DNA from: Meloidogyne chitwoodi
Lineage: Eukaryota; Nematoda; Chromadorea; Rhabditida; Meloidogynidae
Direction of reading: 5' to 3'
Assembly (NCBI GenBank): GCA_015183035.1
Contig: JACZZP010000007.1
Coordinates: forward strand, 1,860,001-1,924,000
DNA length: 64,000 nt
Shown: positions 22,089 through 30,638 of the stretch, piece after piece
Layout: the number at the start of each line of letters is the position of its first letter
Numbering within the stretch: the first letter of the stretch is position 1
Position numbers and translations under genes: made by a program
The notes under the pieces: generated by a model
Told to the model about the DNA's origin: nothing
Databases searched by the model: none
The model's input: the letters and a program-made list of their open reading frames with translations, nothing else

Positions 22089-23426
22089 TATCTGGTTTTT
22101 ACAGAAAGGAAATAAGGTAAATATTTATTGAAATTATTTAAGTTTTTTTTGATAATAATAAAAACATTTTTTAATTAAATATAATTAATTTCTTAAATAT
22201 TATTTTTAATTATTTATTATAGTTAAATTAAAAAGAAATGACAAAATGTTAAATAATAATATTAATTATTAAAATAATGAATAAATAAACTTTTCTTTTC
22301 CTATTTACATTGTTTTTCTTTGAATAATATTTAATTTTTGATTATTTTTTTCGGTTAAATTGAATTAGATAAACTAAATTAAATGAGTAAATAATCTTCA
22401 TGTTTTTCAAATATTTTTAAACTAACAAAAAGTTTATTGACAGATATAAGGACAGTTAGAGGGTATACCATTTTTCTATAAAACACAATTAAATATATTT
22501 TTAAAAATTAAATTTAAAAAAAATAAGTTACTTAGGTAATATAATAAATCTTAAATTATCTTTTAAGTAAAAAGTTTCTAAATTTTCTAGCTAGTTCCTA
22601 ATATAATTGGAATATTTAATTTTTAAAAGAATTTTCAAATAATTTGATGAAACGAAGTAGAATTTTTTTAAAAACTAAATTTAATTAAATTTTTAAATAT
22701 ATTGTCGAAAAAACCCAAATACAACAATACTGATTAGTTAATAATATTTTTGAGTAATTCTAATATCTCTATATTTTATTATTAAAATATTAATTTATTA
22801 AATAAATTTATTTTCAGTATTATTTTTATTTAACAGTTAAATTTTTGAAAATTAAAATTTTAATAAAGAAAACAAATCTAACATTATGTACACTTCTTAA
22901 GAAAAATAAAAACAACGATGATTTTATTAAATAATTAATTAATTTTAGATTAATTCGCGCTCAAAAATCAATTAATTTAAAATTTAAAAAAGAAAATAAA
23001 AAATTGAGATAATTAAAATCAAAAATTATTTTAATCCAAAAAATTATAAATTGTTTGAATTGCCATATTTAGAAACAAAATTCCTGTTTTGTACATGTAC
23101 AGGTGTGTACATCAGGGATCGCGCCGACCCGATTCCCGATTCCCGAAAATCGGGAATTCCCGATGATTTTTGGGTCGTGAATTCCCGATTCCCGAAAATC
23201 GGTAATTGAAAATTTTCGGGAATTCCCGATTCACGAAAATCGGGAATGCAAAATTTTCGGGATTCCCGTTCCCGATTCCCGATTTTTTTTTGAAAAATCG
23301 GGAAAATATCGGGAAATACACCCCTCTTTTCACTTCTCTCACTTTAGTTTTCTCTTACTTTTTAGCTTCTTGCCATGGAAAAAGAAATTATAGTGAAATT
23401 TATAATTTAATTCGTTTCTATTTAAG

Positions 23427-23500
23427 CAAGAGTTTGGTTGAGTGGTTATCGCGTTAGTCTACAATCCTACTCTTGACGAGGGCTCGATTCCAATGTATGA
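23427..23500 (+). pseudogene. tRNA-like sequence (degenerate tRNA or tRNA-derived SINE head)
   Basis: There is an A-box-like TGGTTGAGTGG (23435-23445) and, 35 bases on, a B-box-like GGCTCGATTCC (23481-23491), the internal RNA polymerase III promoter layout of tRNA genes. The acceptor arms do not pair and the T-stem is poor (only about 2 of 5 pairs), so this is not a working tRNA. It lies inside the foldback element at 23113-24165 and was probably captured by or inserted into it. Confidence 0.5.
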
Positions 23501-23694
23501 AAAATATATTAAAATCTCATTAATTCTTGTTAAATTTATGTTTCTTGCGTTTTGAGTTTTATAAATTTTAGAAGCAAAAAGACAAGTTAAAATTTCACCT
23601 GCGTCATTAAATATGAGAATTTTTATCAACTGATTACCATAAAATTTCAAAATTTTTCGCCGCGGCGCTAAAAATGTGAATTAGACACTTATAC

Positions 23695-23890
23695 TTAGTA
23701 GGGATTGGAATTTTAAAAATCCTTGATCTGGACACTGAATTCTAATTTATTTTATAGACCTGGACCTGATCCAAGATCTGGACTTCAGAAAAATCAGTTC
23801 CAGAAAAAGTTCAGAATACCAGAAACTTCCTGGATCTTGAATCTGGATACAATAAAAATCCAGAATTTCCATGCCAACTCTGGAACAAGA
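23695..23890. repeat. Nested element with repeated CTGGATC words
   Basis: Within the larger foldback element, this stretch carries repeated GATCTGGAC / CCAGATC-type words. Its ends are partly inverted: TTGGAATTTTAAAAATCC at the left and GGATTTTTATTG-like complement plus CCAACTCTGG at the right. It differs in sequence from the CGGGAATTCCCG arms, so it looks like a second small foldback element inserted into the first. The boundaries are approximate. Confidence 0.45.
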
Positions 23891-25034
23891 GCCAGCCGAA
23901 TTTTTTAATTTTTTGGTTGTGAGAAAATTTTCTATTTTACCGATTCCCGATTCCCGAAAATCGGGAATTCCCGACGATTTTTGGGTCGTGAATTCCCAAT
24001 TCACGAAAATCGGTAATTGAAAATTTTCGGGAATTCCCGATTCACGAAAATCGGGAATGCAAAATTTTCGGGAATTCCCGATTCACGAAAATCGGTAATT
24101 AAAAAATTTCGGGAATTCCCGATTCCCGAAAATCGGGAATTGATTTTTTGTCGGCGCGATCCCTGGTGTACATGAATGCGTAACTTGACATTGGATAAAA
24201 TCTCTGTTTGTAATAAAAGAATTTTAAATTGAAAATTCCTGATGAATATTTTAATATAAAATAAAAAAAACGTTTTTCCACGTACATAAAGCTAAAATAA
24301 AATAAAAAAAATTTTTAAAATAAATATTAAATAAATTTAAAAATTTTTTTTGTTTGTACATTGACTTTAATTTGAGGAGAAATTCATATGGACGTCAGTA
24401 CTTAACAAAATTTTATAAACACAAAATCCATTCAATTTATTAAATTATCTTAATTTTAGCCAAATAATTTATTTTAGGCAAGAATTATTCAAAAACTTAA
24501 TTCTTAATTTTTAAAATAAAAAATATAAAAATTTAATAAAATTCCAAATTTAATCAAAATTTTTATTTATTGTTAATTTTAATTAATATAAATTAAATTT
24601 GATATTAAACTCATTATTTTAATTAATTCCAATAGAAATCATATATGAACATTTGGGAGTTTATTATTATATTATGGTATCCCAACATTTGCGCGTGATT
24701 TTTTAACTTTAAAAAATAAAAGAATGAAATTTACTCTTATGGTTTCCAAATTTCAAAGATCTATATTTTTGGAGCACTTTCGCACCATCAGAGAGTGGTA
24801 CTATTCGACTCAGCTCATCGAGCTACCAACCACAATCTTTTAATTTATTTTTTAAAGTTAATGGCGCCAAAAATGTCGAGACTAAAAATTGCGGCGCATA
24901 TGTCGCTAAAGTCGTGGAACAATTAGCAAATTTAAAACAGATTTTTAAAATTTCATTAAAAGAACACAACAAAACTTTAAAGATATTTTTGAAATAATAT
25001 TATTACTTTTTTAGTTTAACAAAAAATAATTAAA

Positions 25035-25454
25035 ATGTTTAAAAATTTTATTATTTTTTCTGTTATTATATTTTTTATAATAATTAAAAATGGAGAAGGA
25101 AGAACAATAATAGATAAAAGATCATGTCATAATGGAGGTTGTAAACAAAAAAAATGCTGTGAAAGTAAAACTTTAAAACCAACTGATTACATAACTTACT
25201 TGTAAATTTAAATAATTTTTTTATTTTAAAATAATTTAAATTTTTTAAAAATTTTTTTAGATAAAAATCAAATTTCTGAAAAATTTAGTATAATAAAAAC
25301 TTTTTTAAAATAAGGCACTAATAATTATAAATAAATAATTATAAAAATTAATACATGTATTTAAAAAGAAAAAAAAGAAATTATTAAATTTAGTTGTTGT
25401 GATAATGGTTGCGATCTTAAGAATGGCGGATGCAAAAAACCTATGTTGGTTTAA
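25035..25454 (+). CDS. Secreted 8-cysteine peptide, unit C
   Basis: Exon 1 (25035-25201) ends in TACTT|GTAAAT and exon 2 (25394-25454) follows AAATTTAG; phase 2 joins them into 75 residues. The signal peptide MFKNFIIFSVIIFF...NGEG is nearly identical to units A and D, while the mature sequence is different: C-x4-C-x4-CC-x14-CC-x3-C-x6-C and a short tail. Unspliced reading would stop shortly after exon 1, so the intron is needed for the last four cysteines. It is expected to be secreted and small. The target is unknown. Confidence 0.8.
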
Positions 25455-25526
25455 TTTTTTATTTTTTTTTGTAAATGCATAGTATAATATAATTTTTTGA
25501 GTTAAAAAATATTTAATTTATTTATA

Positions 25527-26140
25527 GTTGATTAACTTAAAATTGTGAAGAAAAAGATTTGATTAATATGAAGCAAAATAAAAATGTTAAAATAAAATAT
25601 TTTTTTCTTTATTTTTAATAATATATAATTATTGAAAATTAATTATTTAATTAAAATAAATCTTTCCTTTCTATGGCATATTTTCCCTAATATTAAAATT
25701 TTTAAATATTTATGATAAAATAAATTTAATAATTTAAATTATACATAAAAGAAACTGAGAATTAAATACTTATAATTATTATTTAAAATTAATATAATCA
25801 GTAATTAATTTCTAAATAATAAATTTTTGAAAATAAATCTTCAATTAATAAATTTATTTATTAAAGATATACAAATTAAACAAACAAAAGAGTCAAAAAA
25901 TGGAAAATAAGCCTACAAAAAATAAATTGAATTTTTCTATTTTTTTAAACTTTGAATTCTTTTCAAACACGAAGCCGCAGATAAAATTCATTTGTCCCTA
26001 AAAATGTTAAACAATCTAATTTTAGTATTAAAATAAATAAAAATACAAAACCGTAAATTTCGTAAAATTATTGTTTTTTTCTAATTTTAAATTTTTAGAC
26101 TAAAAATAATAAAATTAAATTAACTGATTTCAGTAAGAAA
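25527..26140 (+). repeat. Downstream duplicated module, unit C
   Basis: Shared with unit D (28088-28483 and 29184-29350) and in its first part with unit A. The block CTTTGAATTCTTTTCAAACAC (read across 25953-25973) is the uninterrupted version of the site into which the 700-bp element has inserted in unit D. A later landmark is ACAAAACCGTAAATTTCG. Confidence 0.75.
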
Positions 26141-26246
26141 GGTTTCTTTTTTTTTAATTTTAACAATAATTTGTCGCCTTTTAATTAAAGTAACTTGCTT
26201 AATTAAAATAATTATTTAATTTTTTATATTTTAAAATTATAAGGAA

Positions 26247-26660
26247 ATGTAAGGCAGACTTTGATCCTGCCAGGCCAAAGATGGAAAGATAAGAAAGGGG
26301 ATGAACAAAGTCCCAGCATATAAGGAAATAGGAAGCAGGGAAAATAAGTCACTCTGAAAAAGTCACTTTGCAAAGTCACTCTGTGAGAACTCCGCTGATC
26401 AATTGCAAGCGTAGAGTAAACATCCAAGCGCTTCCCGGGAAGTCGGCCTCGACGCCGACCAACTAATATATAACAGAAAGGCCTCCCTTCCACGCTCCCT
26501 CTAGCTTATATGCCTGCATCGACCTTGGGGATATTAACACCTTTGGGAACAACAATAAACAGCACCTTTGGGGCCCCAAACATCGGGGATACTTTATACA
26601 ACATCGCACGCCACAACGGGACCTATAACATCATTCCATCAAGGGCCCAACAAGCTTTAC
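26247..26660. mobile_element. GC-rich foreign-looking island, possible LTR remnant
   Basis: This is a sharp compositional island, near 50% GC against about 20% around it, between units C and D. It starts TGTAAGGCAGAC, has a TATA-like AATATATAACAG near 26465 and AACAATAAACAG further on, an order seen in retrotransposon LTRs. No matching TG..CA ends or target duplication could be proved, and no second copy exists here. It carries overlapping frames on both strands (26510-26707 plus, 26224-26493 minus). Neither resembles a known protein, and the low stop density is explained by the GC content. Confidence 0.4.
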
Positions 26661-27029
26661 TGAAATATTCAAAAAAAGAAAGCCTAAAACTTTGCTTTTT
26701 TTCTTAATAAATTTTTTTAATAATCCAAAATTTATTCTACTATGAAAAATTAACTAAAAATAAAATAAATTTATACAATTTTTTAAATAAATTTTTTAAA
26801 TTGCAAAATTAAAAATAACTTTAGGTAAAAATTAATATTTCATAATTTGATTAAATTGAAGAGGGGATAATTATTAAAAAAAATTTTTTAGATTAATTTC
26901 ATAATTTTTCTTTTTATTTGTACAGATTTTAAAAAAGAAATTTTAAATATTTATATTTTTAAAATTTATGCAAAAATAAAATAAAATAAAAAGAAATAAA
27001 GCTAAAAAAGGATCCCAAAATTCTAGGTA

Positions 27030-27250
27030 ATTTTATTTAATCATCTTTTAATTTTTTTTATTAATATTCTTTTACCTTATTTTTTATTTTTGTGCACATT
27101 AATTTAGCAATAAATATATCTATATTTGTCTTTTTTTTAAAATTAACTTTTGATTTATTCATGGCAAGAATTCTTAATAAATAGAAGGCAAAAATTATTA
27201 AATCTCAATTCATTCTAAATATTTAATAAAATTCAAAAAATTAATTTATT
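27030..27250 (+). repeat. Upstream region of unit D, duplicated inverted at 62.9-63.1 kb
   Basis: It matches the reverse complement of 62925-63140 over about 220 bases. Shared words include TTTAATCATCTTTTA, AATATTCTTTTACCTTA, TTTAGCAATAAATATA and AATTCAAAAAATTAATTTA. In both places the block lies a few hundred bases 5' of a cysteine-rich peptide gene, so it marks a shared promoter-side segment. Confidence 0.75.
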
Positions 27251-27297
27251 TATTCTTAATTTTGATTTATTTATAATTAAAGTCTCCATATTAAACT

Positions 27298-27404
27298 AGA
27301 GGGACAATCTGAATACTGTTATCGATAAAACCGAGACCGAACTAGAGAAACCAATAACATCAACAGATCGAGACTCTCGATGTCGGTCTCGGTTTGTTAA
27401 CTCT
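27298..27404. mobile_element. Short insertion with CCGAGACCG words and direct flanks
   Basis: It is flanked on both sides by ATATTAAACT (27288-27297 and 27405-27414), an apparent 10-bp direct duplication. Its ends AGAG.../...CTCT are weakly inverted. Inside, CGAGACCG/CGGTCTCGG words occur in both orientations, like those in the element at 32650-33083. It has no coding capacity. Confidence 0.55.
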
Positions 27405-27640
27405 ATATTAAACTTTATTTTATTTTATTTAACTTTTAATTTTAATAGAACTTATCAAAAAATATAATCAAATAAGATCGGTTTTGACTTTAAAGTTTAT
27501 TGCCAAAAATTAATTAAAACATTAAATTAATTAAAGCTTAAGTGAATTTAAAACAGATTTTAAAATTTTCAAGCAACTCTAATAAATAAATTTTTTAATA
27601 ATTTAATATTTCATTTTTTAGGTTAAAAATAATAATTAAA

Positions 27641-27998
27641 ATGTTTAAAAATTTTATTATTTTTTCTGTTTTATTTTTTATAATTATTATGAAAAATGGA
27701 GAAGGATTACAAACTACTTGTGATAATAAAATAGCTGGTTGTGATTCTAAACATAAATGCTGTCTTTATGAAGTATTGCCATCCAAACAATACATGTAAA
27801 ATAAATTATTTTTTATTTTAAAATATAAAATTTTGGTAAAAAATTAAATAAAAATTAATTAAAAATTATTTTAAAATTATTTAGTTTTAATTAAATAATT
27901 AAATTGTTAAACTTAATTTAAAAAATATTAATATAATTAAAATTAAATTTAGATGTTGTGAAAAAGGTTGCAAAACAAAGGGACTTGGATGCGCATAA
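27641..27998 (+). CDS. Secreted 8-cysteine peptide, unit D
   Basis: Exon 1 (27641-27795) ends TACAT|GTAAAA and exon 2 (27953-27998) follows AAATTTAG, joined in phase 2 to 66 residues. Signal peptide MFKNFIIFSVLFF...NGEG, then C-x6-C-x5-CC-x11-CC-x3-C-x6-C and one final residue. Exon 2 begins exactly with the CC pair, like every member. The mature region is Lys-rich. The ATG is chosen because it aligns with the other members and opens the signal peptide. It is probably a secreted disulfide-rich peptide; function is unknown. Confidence 0.8.
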
Positions 27999-28087
27999 AG
28001 ATCGGCTTAGTTAAATATTTTTTAATTTTTTAAGTAAAAGTCTATAAAAATTTTTGTACTTAAAAAATATTAATTTAATATTTTTTA

Positions 28088-29350
28088 GATTAAATGAAAG
28101 AATTGGTGAAGAAGAAAATTTAATTAATGTGAAGTTACATTAAAAATGTTAAAATTAATTTTACTTTTATTTTTAATTAATACACAATTGAAAAATCTTT
28201 CCTTTCTCTGGCCTGTTTTCCTTAATATTTAATTTTTAAATTTTGAAAAAATAAAATAAATAATTTTAAAATTAAAATTAAAGAAAATGATTTTAAATAT
28301 ATTATTTTTTAAATTAAGATATAATCAACATTTATTTAAATAATAATAAATCTTTAATAAAATAAAGTTATTTATTAAAAATATACAAATTAAATAAACA
28401 AAAGTCAAAAAATTAGAAATGGAAAAATAAGCCTACAAAAAATATATTCAATTTTTCTATTTTTTGTAACCTTAATTCTTTTCGGCTCTACTTCACTTTA
28501 TGAGTCCCATCGAACATTAAGAGTCCAATCGAACTTTAGGAGTCCAATGAAAGTTTATGAGTCCAATCTAAACTTTATGAGTCCAATCAAAATTTATGAG
28601 TCCAAATAAAAGTTTATGAGTCCAATAAAAATTATGATTTTTCGTCAATCAGGGAGAAGTGGGGAAGACCTATTTTATAATTCCAACACTTTTAAATATT
28701 AACAAATTATATGCCATTCGAAAGAGCTCCTCGGGCTTAGTAGAATGAGACCAAAATAGTCTAAGTTGGACAAATTTGAACAAAGTTATACTAATTGAAA
28801 CTTAGTTGTTAATAAAAGTTTTTGAGCAGCCTCGGTAATCACATAAAATGGTCTTACTCCCCCCTATTATTTTTCAATTTTCAAGGACCTATATCCTGGC
28901 TCATATTTATTTTTGCGAGTCGAATTTAGTATCATTCTACTTAGCTCGACGAGACGAATAGAATAGTTATATTTTTTTCGCCGAAAATAAATTTTTCAAA
29001 AAAATAAAGTACCTGACAAAAAATCATAGTTAAATAATTTCATTGGACTCATAAATTTTGATAGGACTCATAAAGTTTAGATTGGACTCATAAATTTTGA
29101 TTGGACTCATAAACTTTCATTGGACTCCTAATGTTCGATTGGACTCTTAATGTTCGATGGGACTCATAAAGTGAAGTAGAGCCTTCTTTTCAAACACCCG
29201 CCTCAGATAAAATTAATGATGTTAAACAATCTAATTTTAGTATTAAAATAAATAAAAATACAAAACCGTAAATTTCGTAAAATTATTGTTTTTTTCTAAT
29301 TTTTTAGACTAAAAATAATAAAATTAAATTAACTGATTGTCAGTAAAAAA
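28088..29350 (+). repeat. Downstream duplicated module, unit D, split by a transposon
   Basis: The unit C 3' module reappears here as 28088-28483 and 29184-29350. The two halves are separated by a 700-bp insertion and become continuous with unit C when that insertion is removed (one copy of TTCTTTTC discounted). Confidence 0.75.
28484..29183. mobile_element. 700-bp foldback transposon, GGCTCTAC family, 8-bp TSD
   Basis: Ends GGCTCTACTTCACTTTATGA and its inverse. Arms of about 165 bases are made of tandem ~20-bp units with the core TTTATGAGTCCAAT, in one orientation on the left and inverted on the right. TTCTTTTC flanks both sides (28476-28483, 29184-29191). Unit C holds the empty site at about 25960. 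The middle has no transposase frame. It is a non-autonomous DNA element; the superfamily is uncertain though the 8-bp duplication suggests hAT-like. Confidence 0.9.
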
Positions 29351-29503
29351 GGCAGGGGAGAACTTAACAAGTTATTTCCATTTCTAAAAAATTAAAATAA
29401 GTATTCTTGTTTTTAACCTAAAACAGAGTAACATAGATATTGGACTCTTTAAACTGATTTTTTAAATAAGAAAAAAAATTATTAAAAAAATGTTTTTTTA
29501 ATT

Positions 29504-29727
29504 TTATTCTTTTGTCCTATCTAATTTATCACATTCTTTTAATTCTTCTTTTTTAATTATTCCATTTTGTTGTATTGGATCAGTTAATATTTGTTGTTTT
29601 TTGTCAAATAATAATGAGGGTTTTTGTTTCTTTTGTTCATTATTATTTAGAATAGAAATTGTTGAATGATTAATTGGGGAAGAATTATTACTTTTAGTAC
29701 TTTGATTTTGTTGAGAAGATGTAATAC
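29504..29727 (-). CDS. Possible alternative 3' exon of the Iroquois gene
   Basis: On the minus strand an exon follows TTTAAG at 29728-29730 and runs 74 codons to a TAA at 29504-29506. It begins GITSSQQNQ and ends KECDKLDRTKE, Gln/Asn/Ser-rich with a Lys/Glu tail, in the style of the Iroquois exons upstream. It enters needing one leftover base. Exon 4 of the Iroquois gene ends with one (31495), and so does a GGAG|GTACAA donor inside exon 5, so either splice would keep frame. It could also be the end of an unrelated gene, but no other exons are near. Confidence 0.5.
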
Positions 29728-30033
29728 CTTAAATTTTAATAAAAATTAAATTTTATTTAAATATTTAAATATAAAATATTAATTTAAAATATCCAAAAAG
29801 TCATCTTATAAGTAAAAGTTCCTTACAAAAATAAAAATCTCGTTAAAGTACACACTCTTGGATGTATTTATAACAAAATTAGACTGTATAAAAGAGGATA
29901 AAGAAAATTAAAAAAATAATAATTATAAGAGAAATTGAATATTTTTTTTATTTTATTAAAATTTTTCAAATTATTAATTTACCTTTGAAAATATATATTT
30001 TTTTAATTTCAAAGTATATCAATACATAAAGTA

Positions 30034-30466
30034 ATAATTAAATATATAAATCATTGTAATATCCCCTAATTTTATTTTTTATTTTATTAATATATTTTAT
30101 ATTTTTTCTTGTAAAAATGCTTTAATAGATCAAGATTTGATAACGACAAAATAATTATTAAATTTTTTATTCTTTCTTCTTCTTTGATTTACGCAATTGA
30201 TGGGTAAAAATAAAAAATGAGGGAAAATCTTTTTACAGTAAAAAATATTATTTATTAATTAAATTAATAATTAAAAGATTAATAAAATTGATGGCGGAAC
30301 AGAGCGGTAAATAATTCTTTGATCAAGCTTAATTAAATTAGGCAAAAATAGATTTTTAAATTATTAAATTAAAAATGCATCAAGTTATTAAAAGCGGTAA
30401 AATTCAAAGAGAATTATTTAATCAAGTTTTTTTTAAATTTTTATTAAATAATTAAAATATTTAAAA
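30034..30466. repeat. Left arm of 433-bp long-range inverted repeat
   Basis: It matches the reverse complement of 40784-41216 almost base for base; I count about a dozen differences. Landmarks are CATTGTAATATCCCCTAA, AGATCAAGATTTGATAACG and CAAGCTTAATTAAATTAGGC. It lies between Iroquois exon 5 and the possible alternative last exon. It has no coding frame and no obvious target duplication. Confidence 0.9.
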
Positions 30467-30638
30467 AGTACAATATTTTAAAATTTAAAAAATAAATGTA
30501 AAAATTTATTTTAGATTTGAATTTTAAATTTTTAAAGTCAAAATAAATTAAAATAAGAAAATTATTTATATTTTATTAATTATTAAAATTTATTAAAAAT
30601 AAAAATATGTGTCAAATATTTTAATTTAAAAAATATTA

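Larger units (their letters stand above)
23113..24165. mobile_element. Foldback hAT-like non-autonomous transposon with 8-bp TSD
   Basis: The ends are CAGGGATCGCGCCGAC and its exact complement GTCGGCGCGATCCCTG. Both sides are flanked by GTGTACAT (23105-23112 and 24166-24173), an exact 8-bp target-site duplication. Each arm is built from many copies of a palindromic word, roughly CGGGAATTCCCGATT plus CACGAAAATCGG, in both orientations, so each arm can fold on itself and on the other. No transposase is visible. An 8-bp duplication and CAGGG termini fit the hAT superfamily, which is an inference. Reading frames inside it are by-products of the repeats. Confidence 0.88.
22713..24545 (+). repeat. 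Upstream duplicated modules, unit C, interrupted by a transposon
   Basis: Module 1 (22713-23095) and module 2 (24350-24545) match unit A. The 1053-bp foldback element at 23113-24165 is inserted between them. The intervening sequence after the insertion (GAATGCGTAACTTGACATTG) continues the pre-insertion DNA. Confidence 0.7.

Noticed and set aside
23427..23500. Functional tRNA gene
   Set aside because: The A and B boxes are present, but the acceptor stem does not pair and the T-stem has about two pairs.
23206..24287. Several frames on both strands through the 1053-bp foldback element
   Set aside because: They translate the CGGGAATTCCCG repeats (repeated FPIFGNRE-like or NSGIPDFRES-like residues); low stop density comes from GC-rich repeat words, not selection.
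26224..26493. 89-codon minus-strand frame in the GC-rich island
   Set aside because: No similarity recognised, overlaps an equally open plus-strand region, and is expected from the high GC content.
28484..28650. Regularly spaced ~20-bp repeats that look like a CRISPR array (also 33658-33810 and 23113-23280)
   Set aside because: The repeats are tandem without unique spacers of constant length, are mirrored at the other end of each element, and occur in a spliced eukaryotic genome. They are transposon arm repeats.
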